Assembly: GCA_028290765.1 (NCBI GenBank)
Contig: JAQGJF010000584.1
Span: 1 to 6,998 of the forward strand
Direction: 5' to 3'
Length of the DNA: 6,998 nucleotides
Source: Tardiphaga sp.
Lineage (GTDB): Bacteria; Pseudomonadota; Alphaproteobacteria; Rhizobiales; Xanthobacteraceae
A model generated the notes under the pieces. It did no database searches and was not told where the DNA came from. It saw nothing but the letters and a program-made list of their open reading frames with translations. Both the position numbers and the translations under genes were made by a program. Shown here piece after piece: positions 1 through 5,729 of this stretch (positions are counted from its first letter, which is position 1; each line of letters opens with the position of its first letter).

Positions 1-558
1 GAACGCCGCGGTCGAAAGCATGTGCACTTCGTCGATGATGTAGACCTTGTAGCGCGCGCTGGCCGGCGCATAGCGCACGCTGTCATTGATCTGGCGTACG
101 TCATCGACGCCGGTGTGGGATGCGGCATCCATTTCCAGCACGTCCAGGTGCCGGCTTTCCATGATCGCCTGGCAATGCACGCCGGGCACTGGCATGTGAA
201 TGGTCGGCCCCTTAACCGAACCGTACTGCAATTCGTAGTACAACGCCCGGGCGAGAATCCGCGCGTAGGTGGTTTTGCCGACGCCGCGCACCCCGGTCAG
301 GATCCAGGCCTGCGGAATCCGCCCGGTCTCGAACGCGTTCGAGACGGTGCGAACCACGGCCTCCTGGCCGATCAGATCGTCGAAACTCGACGGCCGGTAT
401 TTGCGGGCCAGCACGCGATAGTGCTTGCCGGCGGCGGCTTCGGTGGACTTGTCGCCGAGTTCGAAGCCGCCCTGATGGGCGCTGTCAGGAGGCGCGCTGT
501 CGGAAGGGGCGCTGTCAGAAAGGACTTGGCGGTCTACAGGAATGCCAGCATCGGTCAT
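1..558 (-). CDS. dnaX: DNA polymerase III subunit gamma/tau (N-terminal part, cut by window edge)
   Basis: DnaX is the AAA+ ATPase of the DNA polymerase III clamp loader, which opens and places the sliding clamp and holds the replisome together. The 186 residues visible include LARKYRP (about 49-55), the Walker A loop GVRGVGKT (89-96, Lys95), EMDAASHTG, and the Walker B region VYIIDEVHM with Asp176-Glu177. The gene runs off the left edge, so the rest of the AAA+ module and the tau tail are missing. The start chosen is the ATG at 558, the only good Met codon ahead of the conserved core; the Shine-Dalgarno match is weak. The core begins near residue 45, leaving a 44-residue Ser/Asp/Pro/Ala-rich extension that E. 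coli DnaX lacks. Only one cysteine (Cys129) is present, so the four-cysteine zinc site of E. coli DnaX is absent. ffs lies directly upstream on the same strand and its promoter may also serve dnaX (inference). Confidence 0.96.
   Translation of the reverse strand, partial: MTDAGIPVDRQVLSDSAPSDSAPPDSAHQGGFELGDKSTEAAAGKHYRVLARKYRPSSFDDLIGQEAVVRTVSNAFETGRIPQAWILTGVRGVGKTTYARILARALYYELQYGSVKGPTIHMPVPGVHCQAIMESRHLDVLEMDAASHTGVDDVRQINDSVRYAPASARYKVYIIDEVHMLSTAAF
477..521 (-). repeat. Three tandem 15-bp units inside dnaX encoding a pentapeptide repeat
   Basis: Three consecutive 15-base units (477-491, 492-506, 507-521) share the core GCGCTGTC on the plus strand, apart from a few changed bases. Read on the dnaX strand they encode SDSAP, SDSAP and PDSAH, residues 14-28 of the N-terminal extension. 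The period is a multiple of three, so copy number can change without breaking the frame. The segment is probably a disordered linker; no function can be assigned. Confidence 0.8.
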
Positions 559-646
559 CGATCGATCCGCAATGTGTTGTCTCTCGAAGCCGGCTTGCGG
601 AACAACGGGAGCGATCGGCATTAGCGCGATTCGCTCGGAAAACGAG

Positions 647-744
647 TAGGAGACTGACGAGCGACCCGATCCGGACCTCGTTAGGGCTGCTTCCTTCCGG
701 ACCTGACCCGGTTGGCGAGTGGCTCGTCCACCGCCAATCTCCCG
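647..744 (-). ncRNA. ffs: Signal recognition particle RNA, small bacterial (4.5S) type
   Basis: This RNA binds Ffh (SRP54) and targets ribosomes making membrane proteins to FtsY at the inner membrane. The minus strand at 708-685 carries the near-invariant apical domain, GGTCAGGTCC, a GGAA tetraloop (698-695), then GGAAGCAGCC. The terminal stem is also readable: GGAGA near 742-738 pairs with TCTCC at 653-649, GACGAGC at 728-722 pairs with GCTCGTC at 662-656, and CTCG at 719-716 pairs with CGAG at 680-677. Together these give a rod of about 96-98 nt, the usual size of the small form without an Alu domain. The ends are estimated from the outer stem and the promoter and may be off by a few bases. 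The gene sits about 90 bases upstream of dnaX on the same strand; the scr-dnaX pair of Bacillus subtilis is a known parallel. No Rho-independent terminator is obvious after it. Confidence 0.93.
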
Positions 745-749
745 GTGCT

Positions 750-778
750 TATTTGGGGCCAAAACCGCGGGAAAGCAA
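750..778 (-). promoter_or_regulatory. Sigma-70-type promoter of ffs
   Basis: On the minus strand TTGCTT (778-773) and CAAATA (755-750) are separated by exactly 17 bases and end 6 bases before the inferred 5' end of the SRP RNA at about 744-743. The -35 element matches 4 of 6 bases of TTGACA. The -10 element is weaker, but it is an AT-rich island in GC-rich surroundings. Position relative to the RNA is the main support. It may also feed dnaX, since no terminator is evident between the two. Confidence 0.65.
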
Positions 779-881
779 GCGCCGCGGAACGGCCTTCCGG
801 TTGCGAAAACGCCCCGATTTCGTCCCGTCCGGGGGCTGGCCACGCCTTGCTTTCGAGCCCCGCACGAAAAAAGACGTGGAA

Positions 882-900
882 GCCCGGCATAAAGCCGGGC
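882..900. repeat. Intergenic palindrome GCCCGGC-ATAAA-GCCGGGC
   Basis: A perfect 7-bp inverted repeat (882-888 and 894-900) with a 5-base loop, flanked by GACGTGGA on the left and ATGACGGG on the right. Palindromes of this style, with GTGGA before and ATGACG after, are common between genes in Bradyrhizobium-type genomes (recalled, not searched). On the minus strand the stem is followed within a few bases by CTTTTTT (874-868), so the same sequence could also stop transcription leftward. Apart from this element, I see no gene in 779-958. Confidence 0.6.
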
Positions 901-958
901 ATGACGGGTGTTGTTGGCGACAACGGTCTGCAACGCTGCCCGGATTGAGAACCCTCCA

Positions 959-1381
959 ATGCCCTCCCCCTCCGATTGGTCGCTGCATTCGCAGCTTCAA
1001 AAAGACACCATCGACATCGGCGACCTGCCGCTTTGCCGCGTGCTGGTGATCAAGGACGCCCACTACCCGTGGCTGCTGCTGGTGCCGCGTCGGGCGGAAG
1101 CGGTGGAAATCATCGATCTCGACGAGGTCGAGCAGGCGCAGCTGATGACCGAAATCAGCCGCGTCGCCCGCGCCCTGAAGGAGATCACCAAATGCGATAA
1201 GCTGAACATCGCCGCTTTGGGTAATCTGGTGCCGCAACTGCACGTGCATATCATCGCCCGCCGTTCCGGCGACGTCGCCTGGCCGCGGCCGGTCTGGGGC
1301 GTGATGCCGCCGCTGGCGCACGACGCCGAAGAAGTACAGAATTTCATCAGCGCGCTGCGCCGCAAGATCTGGCTTGGTTGA
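959..1381 (+). CDS. HIT-domain protein (nucleotide-phosphate hydrolase family)
   Basis: This 140-residue protein belongs to the histidine triad superfamily, whose members cleave nucleotide phosphoanhydride or phosphoramidate bonds (for example in Ap4A or AMP adducts) through a covalent nucleotidyl-histidine. The full domain length is present: an N-terminal sheet with VLVIKDAHYPWLLLVPR (28-44), the helix DEVEQAQLMTEISRVARAL (55-73), NIAALGN (83-89) and the active-site segment PQLHVHIIAR (92-101). The usual H-x-H-x-H appears as Q93-x-H95-x-H97: the first His is Gln, while the middle, catalytic His is kept. The ATG at 959 gives the normal family start; an upstream in-frame GTG at 908 would add 17 residues of unconvincing sequence. 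No strong Shine-Dalgarno is visible. The stop lies 4 bases before nudC, indicating co-transcription. The exact substrate is unknown. Confidence 0.92.
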   Translation: MPSPSDWSLHSQLQKDTIDIGDLPLCRVLVIKDAHYPWLLLVPRRAEAVEIIDLDEVEQAQLMTEISRVARALKEITKCDKLNIAALGNLVPQLHVHIIARRSGDVAWPRPVWGVMPPLAHDAEEVQNFISALRRKIWLG

Positions 1382-1385
1382 ACCT

Positions 1386-2327
1386 ATGACAGCATTCGAT
1401 TCGTTTCCGCTCGGCCATCCGGCCTTCATCTCCAACATCCTCGATCGCGCCGCCTATCTGCGCAACAATGACGAGAAACTGCTGGCGATGGAAAACCATC
1501 GCGACGCCCGCGCCTATGTAGTGCACCGCGACTCGCTGGTGGTGACGCATGATTCCGACGGGCCGCGCGCGCTATTGACCGTCGACGAGGCTTTGAAACT
1601 CGGCGCCAATCCCGGCACGATCTTTTTGGGCCTGCGCGACGGCGCGCCGGTGTTCGGCATGGGCATCAGCGCGCCCGCCGCGGAAAAACTGCTGGGCCGC
1701 GATGACGTCGCCGTCACCGAACTGCGCGGCATGGCGATGCAGGGCGCGGTGCCGCCCAATCAACTGTCCGCGATCGCGATGGCCAAATCGATGGTCAGCT
1801 GGCATCAGCGCCACGGCTTCTGCGCCAATTGCGGCACCCGCACCGCGATGAAGGAAGGCGGCTGGAAGCGCGATTGTCCGAACTGCAAGGCCGAGCATTT
1901 TCCACGCACCGATCCGGTGGTGATCATGCTGGTCCATTCCGGCGACAAGTGCCTGCTCGGACGACAGAAGCAATTTCCAACGGGAATGTGGTCGTGCCTG
2001 GCCGGGTTCGTCGAGGCCGCCGAAACCATCGAGGACGCGGTCCGGCGCGAAATCTTCGAGGAATCCGGAATTCGCTGCACCGATGTGACCTATTACATGA
2101 CGCAGCCGTGGCCCTATCCGTCGTCGCTGATGATCGGCTGCTCGGCGCGCGCCACCACCGACGACATCGTGGTCGATCGCACCGAACTCGAGGACGCCCG
2201 CTGGTTCAGCCGCGCCGAGGCCACCCTGATGCTCAGGCGCGAACATCCCGACGGCATGGCGGGGCCGCATCCATTCGCGATCGCGCATCATCTGCTGGGC
2301 CGCTGGCTGCAGGATCACAATACCTGA
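1386..2327 (+). CDS. nudC: NAD(+)/NADH pyrophosphatase (Nudix hydrolase)
   Basis: NudC splits NADH or NAD+ into NMN(H) and AMP and, in E. coli, removes NAD caps from RNA 5' ends. The 313-residue protein has the full family layout: an N-terminal domain (about 1-130), a zinc ribbon with Cys146, Cys149, Cys164 and Cys167, and then the Nudix fold. The Nudix box is complete, G207-x5-E213-x7-R221-E222-x2-E225-E226-x-G228-I229. It is followed by TQPWPYPSS (239-247), the NudC signature (Q-P-W-P-F/Y-P-x-S) that separates NADH pyrophosphatases from other Nudix enzymes. The ATG at 1386 is preferred; the in-frame TTG at 1374 overlaps the end of the HIT gene and has no ribosome-binding site. The gene starts 4 bases after the HIT stop, so the two are very likely translated from one transcript. 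Confidence 0.96.
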   Translation: MTAFDSFPLGHPAFISNILDRAAYLRNNDEKLLAMENHRDARAYVVHRDSLVVTHDSDGPRALLTVDEALKLGANPGTIFLGLRDGAPVFGMGISAPAAEKLLGRDDVAVTELRGMAMQGAVPPNQLSAIAMAKSMVSWHQRHGFCANCGTRTAMKEGGWKRDCPNCKAEHFPRTDPVVIMLVHSGDKCLLGRQKQFPTGMWSCLAGFVEAAETIEDAVRREIFEESGIRCTDVTYYMTQPWPYPSSLMIGCSARATTDDIVVDRTELEDARWFSRAEATLMLRREHPDGMAGPHPFAIAHHLLGRWLQDHNT

Positions 2328-2414
2328 CGGAACCGGAACCACGATGCCGCTCAAACGGTTAGCCCATCAGCTTTGGTCTCGCCGGATCGGCAGACCGTCG
2401 TGACGGACTCCCGC

Positions 2415-3374
2415 ATGAATTTTCACGAAGCTGCGGTTCCCAAACGTGTGCCCCGCATTCTGTGTATCGGCATGCCGGTGCGCGATCTGATGTTCCGCGT
2501 CGAGGGCGTTCCGGAACCCGGCGCGAAAACCAATGCCAGTCATTTCGACGAGGTCTGCGGCGGCAACGGGCTCAATGCCGCCATCACGATCTCCCGGCTC
2601 GGCGGCCATGCTTTCCTGGCCGGCCCGATCGGCGACGCCCGCGAAAGCTCGAACAAGTTCATTTTCGAGCAATTGGCCTATGAGGGCGTCGATGCCACCC
2701 ACCTCGTGCATATGAAGGGGCTGGTAACGCCGATCTCCGGCATCATGATCGATCCCAGCGGCGAGCGCACCCTGGTGGTGTTTCGCGACCCGCAATTGTG
2801 GAAGGTGCGGTTGCCCGACCACGCAACGCTGCTGAAAGACTGCGACGCGATCCTGATCGAAAGCCGCTGCGCGGAATTCGCCACCGATCTGTGCGCGGAA
2901 GCGCGCCAACGCGGCATTCCGGTGATTGTCGATGTCGACCGCCCGATGTCGCTGCGCGAGGGCTTGCTGACGGCGTCGTCGCATTTGATCTTCTCCAGCG
3001 AGTCGCTGCGGGCCACCGCCGGCATTTCCAATGACGCCGAGGCGCTGCGGAAGATCGCCCAACTGACGCCGTCGTTCCTCGCCGGTACCCGCGGGCCGCT
3101 CGGCACGATCTGGCTCGACGAGCGGCAGCAGCCGCGTGAAACCCCGGCCTTCCCGGTTCAACCGGTGGACACGCTGGGCGCCGGCGACGTGTTCCACGGC
3201 GGCTTTACGCTGGCCATCACCGAGAAGCAGGACGTACCCAGCGCCCTGCGCTTCGCATCCGCCGCCGCAGCACTGAAATGCACACGGCATGGTGGCGCGC
3301 TCGCCTGCCCGCAACGCCCAGAAGTAGAGGCTTTCTTAAGTCAGACCACCGCCTCGGCGCAGGCCGGGCCCTGA
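2415..3374 (+). CDS. PfkB/ribokinase-family carbohydrate kinase, substrate unknown
   Basis: A ribokinase-like enzyme that transfers phosphate from ATP to a sugar or similar alcohol. At 319 residues it is full length. Visible elements are the early strand RILCIGMPVRDL (14-25), the first PfkB signature CGGNGLNAAITISRLGG (48-64), and the second signature DTLGAGDVFHGGF (252-264) with the anion-hole GAGD and catalytic Asp258. The tail ASAAAALKCTRHGG (281-294) resembles the YihV (sulfofructose kinase) branch more than ribokinase or fructokinase, but this alone does not fix the substrate. The ATG at 2415 is chosen; GTG at 2400 and TTG at 2373 are in frame upstream and cannot be excluded, and no Shine-Dalgarno decides between them. 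The gene follows nudC by 87 bases on the same strand and might be read through from it. No sugar transporter or pathway partner is visible nearby. Confidence 0.9.
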   Translation: MNFHEAAVPKRVPRILCIGMPVRDLMFRVEGVPEPGAKTNASHFDEVCGGNGLNAAITISRLGGHAFLAGPIGDARESSNKFIFEQLAYEGVDATHLVHMKGLVTPISGIMIDPSGERTLVVFRDPQLWKVRLPDHATLLKDCDAILIESRCAEFATDLCAEARQRGIPVIVDVDRPMSLREGLLTASSHLIFSSESLRATAGISNDAEALRKIAQLTPSFLAGTRGPLGTIWLDERQQPRETPAFPVQPVDTLGAGDVFHGGFTLAITEKQDVPSALRFASAAAALKCTRHGGALACPQRPEVEAFLSQTTASAQAGP

Positions 3375-3378
3375 AGGG

Positions 3379-3406
3379 CTTGCTTTAGAAGAATTTTCTC
3401 TATATG
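3379..3406 (+). promoter_or_regulatory. Possible promoter of the Lrp/AsnC-family gene
   Basis: CTTGCT (3379-3384) and TATATG (3401-3406) are 16 bases apart in the 70-base gap before the regulator. The first resembles the alphaproteobacterial -35 form CTTGAC. A start site would fall near 3412-3414, giving a leader of roughly 30 bases. The -35 match is imperfect and the call rests partly on the AT-rich context. Confidence 0.4.
3386..3400 (+). promoter_or_regulatory. Lrp-box-like 15-mer upstream of the Lrp/AsnC gene
   Basis: TAGAAGAATTTTCTC agrees with the E. coli Lrp consensus YAGHAWATTWTDCTR at 12 of 15 positions by my count, and carries the AGAA/TTCT dyad. It lies between the proposed -35 and -10 elements, where a bound repressor would block transcription. 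Autoregulation is common in Lrp/AsnC proteins, so this is a plausible operator, but this protein's own binding preference is not known. Confidence 0.4.
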
Positions 3407-3408
3407 AG

Positions 3409-3421
3409 GTGGATTGTCCAC
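3409..3421. promoter_or_regulatory. Perfect 5-bp dyad GTGGA-TTG-TCCAC in the Lrp-gene leader
   Basis: An exact inverted repeat with a 3-base centre, placed just after the proposed -10 element and around the likely transcription start. A second, smaller dyad GAAC-AAA-GTTC follows at 3429-3439. These dyads are candidates for operator half-sites; no known regulator is matched. Confidence 0.35.
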
Positions 3422-3444
3422 TTAAATGGAACAAAGTTCTTCGC

Positions 3445-3954
3445 ATGACCGACCTCGCCGTCAGCCCTCTTGAATCCAGCCGCCGCCTCGACGCCATCGA
3501 CCGCAAGATCCTGACGGTTCTCCAGGAGGACGCGTCGCTCTCCGTCGCCGAGATCGGCGACCGGGTCGGGCTGTCCTCGACGCCCTGCTGGAAGCGGATC
3601 CAGCGGCTGGAGGCCGACGGGGTGATCCTGCGTCGGGTCGCCCTGGTCGACCAGAACAAGATCGGACTCGGCATTTCGGTGTTCGTCTCGGTGGAAAGCA
3701 GCGACCATTCCGAGGCCTGGCTGAAGAAATTCGCCGAGGCCGTCAGCGCCATGCCCGAAGTGATGGAATTCTATCGGATGGCCGGCGACGTCGATTACAT
3801 GCTGCGCGTCGTCGTTGCCGACATGCAGAGCTATGACGTGTTCTACAAGAAGCTGATCGGCGCGGTGACCTTGAAGAACGTGACCTCGCGTTTCGCGATG
3901 GAAAAGATCAAGTCGGTGACCGCCCTGCCGGTGCCGGCCGCGCCGGCGGCGTAA
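3445..3954 (+). CDS. Lrp/AsnC-family transcriptional regulator
   Basis: A DNA-binding regulator of the feast/famine family, which typically senses an amino acid and assembles as dimers to octamers. The 169-residue protein has the standard two parts. The N-terminal winged helix-turn-helix (about 14-64) starts at LDAIDRKIL and has SLSVAEIGDRVGLS as the helix pair and STPCWKRIQRLE as the recognition helix. The C-terminal RAM ligand/oligomer domain (about 76-156) contains VMEFYRMAGDVDYMLRVVV (107-125). The tail is rich in Ala and Pro. The ATG at 3445 gives the usual short lead-in; an in-frame TTG at 3409 would add 12 residues across the palindromic leader and is unlikely. The ligand and targets cannot be read from the sequence. 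The gene has its own leader with candidate operators and is not tightly linked to the kinase, whose stop is 70 bases upstream. Confidence 0.95.
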   Translation: MTDLAVSPLESSRRLDAIDRKILTVLQEDASLSVAEIGDRVGLSSTPCWKRIQRLEADGVILRRVALVDQNKIGLGISVFVSVESSDHSEAWLKKFAEAVSAMPEVMEFYRMAGDVDYMLRVVVADMQSYDVFYKKLIGAVTLKNVTSRFAMEKIKSVTALPVPAAPAA

Positions 3955-3978
3955 AGCTCACCGATTGTACGAACAGCC

Positions 3979-4051
3979 CGTAGCCCGCATGAGCGAAGCG
4001 AGATGCGGGGAGCGCGAACCCCCGGATATCGCTTTGCTCATCCGGGCTACG
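3979..4051. repeat. REP-like inverted pair of 32-base hairpin units
   Basis: Two 32-base arms (3979-4010 and 4020-4051) are inverted copies with four differences, separated by 9 bases. Each arm is a hairpin by itself: CCCGCAT (3984-3990) pairs with ATGCGGG (4003-4009), and CCCGGAT (4021-4027) pairs with ATCCGGG (4040-4046). The centre GAGCGAAGCGA, and the phrase GTAGCCCGGATGAGCGAAGC that the pair approximates, are familiar from intergenic repeats of Bradyrhizobium-type genomes. It lies between the convergent ends of the Lrp gene and the phosphomutase, where it could also terminate either transcript. Confidence 0.85.
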
Positions 4052-4102
4052 CGCTGACTTCGCGGGGATGACGGCAGCCTGTGAAACGCGTGCCGCGCCC
4101 GC

Positions 4103-5602
4103 TCAAATCTTCTGATTGTACTCGCCCACTTCGGAATGCGTCCGCAGCACCGAATCCATCGCTTCGAACATGTCGCGCATGCGCTGTTCGGACACCGGGC
4201 TCTCGACTACCACCACCAGTTCCGGCTTGTTGGATGAGGCCCGCACCAGGCCCCAGCTGCCGTCCTCGCAGGTGACGCGCACACCATTGACGGTGACGAG
4301 ATCGCGGATCTTTTGTCCCGCAACCTTCTCAGCCCTGTTCTGCATCGCCTCGAAATGCTTCACGACGCTGTCGACGATGCCGTATTTGGTCTCGTCAGAG
4401 CAATGCGGCGACATGGTCGGCGACGACCAGGTTTTCGGCAGCGCTTCCTTCAGGTCGGCCATGGTCTTGCCGGGCGCACGGTCGAGCATTTCGCAGATCG
4501 CGATCGCCGAGATCAGGCCGTCGTCGTAGCCGCGGCCGAGCGGCGCGTTGAAGAAGAAGTGACCGGACTTTTCGAAGCCCGCCAGCGCGCCGGTCTCATT
4601 GGTGCGGCGCTTCATATAGGAGTGGCCGGTCTTCCAATAGGCGGTCTTGGCGCCCTGCTTTTGCAGCACAGGATCCGTCGCGAACAGGCCGGTGGATTTC
4701 ACGTCGACCACGAATTTCGCATCCTTGATGATGGCGGACATGTCGCGCGCCAGCATCACGCCGACCTTGTCGGCGAAGATTTCCTCGCCGGTGTTGTCGA
4801 CCACGCCGCAGCGGTCGCCGTCGCCGTCGAAGCCGAGCCCGACATCGGCCTTGTGCGTGAGCACGGCGTCGCGGATCGCGTGCAGCATCTCCATGTCTTC
4901 GGGATTGGGATTGTATTTCGGAAACGTGTAATCGAGCTCGGTGTCGAGCGGGATCACCTCGCAGCCGATCGCCTCCATCACCTGCGGCGCGAACGCGCCC
5001 GCGGTGCCATTGCCACAGGCGACGACGACTTTGAGCTTGCGCTTCAGCTTCGGGCGTTTGGTCAGATCGGCGATATAGCGCGCCGGAAAATTCTCGTGGA
5101 ACACATAGGAGCCGCCGACCTTGTTGTGGAACTCGGCGTTGAGCACGATTTCCTTCAGCCGCGTCATCTCGTCTGGCCCGAAGGTCAGCGGGCGGTTGGC
5201 GCCCATCTTGACGCCGGTCCAGCCGTTGTCGTTGTGCGACGCCGTCACCATGGCGACGCAGGGCACGTCGAGCTCGAACTGCGCGAAATAGGCCATTGGC
5301 GTCACCGCCAGGCCGATGTCGTGCACCTTGCAGCCCGACGCCAGCAATCCGGAGATCAGCGCGTATTTGATCGAGGCCGAATAGCCGCGAAAATCATGCG
5401 CGGTGACGATTTCCTGTTTCTGGCCGAGTTCCGCGATCAGCGCACCGAGCCCCATGCCCAGCGCCTGAATTCCCATCAGGTTGATTTCCTTGCCGAACAG
5501 CCAGCGCGCGTCATATTCGCGAAAGCCGGTGGATTTGACCATCGGCTCGGATTCATAGGCATAGGTATTCGGCACCAGGACGGATTTCGGCTTTGGAAAC
5601 AT
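4103..5602 (-). CDS. Phosphomannomutase/phosphoglucomutase
   Basis: An alpha-D-phosphohexomutase that interconverts hexose 6-phosphate and 1-phosphate (mannose and/or glucose), feeding GDP-mannose or UDP-glucose synthesis for surface polysaccharides in the cytoplasm. All four active-site loops are visible in the 499 residues: the phosphoserine loop TASHND (120-125, Ser122), the metal loop DGDGDR (259-264), the sugar-binding loop FEKSGH (343-348; usually GEMSGH in AlgC) and the C-terminal phosphate loop RASSNKPEL (454-462). The start at 5602 has GAGG about 10 bases upstream; Met21 is a less likely alternative. At 499 residues it is somewhat longer than AlgC or CpsG (about 460). In rhizobia such enzymes are named exoC, pssB or noeK; I cannot tell which applies, nor whether mannose or glucose is preferred. 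The protease gene lies 127 bases upstream on the same strand, with no evident gene between. Confidence 0.95.
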   Translation of the reverse strand: MFPKPKSVLVPNTYAYESEPMVKSTGFREYDARWLFGKEINLMGIQALGMGLGALIAELGQKQEIVTAHDFRGYSASIKYALISGLLASGCKVHDIGLAVTPMAYFAQFELDVPCVAMVTASHNDNGWTGVKMGANRPLTFGPDEMTRLKEIVLNAEFHNKVGGSYVFHENFPARYIADLTKRPKLKRKLKVVVACGNGTAGAFAPQVMEAIGCEVIPLDTELDYTFPKYNPNPEDMEMLHAIRDAVLTHKADVGLGFDGDGDRCGVVDNTGEEIFADKVGVMLARDMSAIIKDAKFVVDVKSTGLFATDPVLQKQGAKTAYWKTGHSYMKRRTNETGALAGFEKSGHFFFNAPLGRGYDDGLISAIAICEMLDRAPGKTMADLKEALPKTWSSPTMSPHCSDETKYGIVDSVVKHFEAMQNRAEKVAGQKIRDLVTVNGVRVTCEDGSWGLVRASSNKPELVVVVESPVSEQRMRDMFEAMDSVLRTHSEVGEYNQKI

Positions 5603-5729
5603 GCAGATGGCCTCGTGGGGAACGAACGCTGGAGGGAAAGTTCCGCAGCCATAGCGAATGCATGCGGCGGTGGAAAGGCAGCCGCCCCGCTTTGGACGAT
5701 TATAAAAGGGTCACGAAACGCGACGCTGC

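Noticed and set aside
22..624. A 200-codon open frame on the plus strand at the left end
   Set aside because: It is antisense to dnaX, whose Walker A and B motifs are clear on the other strand.
643..656. A terminator just after ffs (CTCG and CGAG around TTTTC near 646-634)
   Set aside because: The stem is only 4 bp and no T-run follows, so it is too weak to call.
910..924. A small dyad GTTGT-TGGCG-ACAAC upstream of the HIT gene
   Set aside because: Five-bp arms with no promoter context or known operator match; easily due to chance.
908..958. An upstream GTG start extending the HIT protein by 17 residues
   Set aside because: The extra residues begin just after the palindromic repeat and do not look like the family's N-terminus; the ATG at 959 gives the normal length.
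1374..1385. A TTG start for nudC overlapping the HIT stop
   Set aside because: It has no ribosome-binding site and adds four residues not expected in the family; the ATG at 1386 is 4 bases after the HIT stop and suits coupled translation.
749..1438. A 229-codon open frame on the minus strand spanning the HIT gene and the spacer
   Set aside because: It is antisense to the HIT gene and runs through a palindromic repeat; no domain is visible.
2367..3314. A 315-codon open frame on the minus strand
   Set aside because: It is antisense to the PfkB kinase, with composition typical of a GC-rich shadow frame and no motif.
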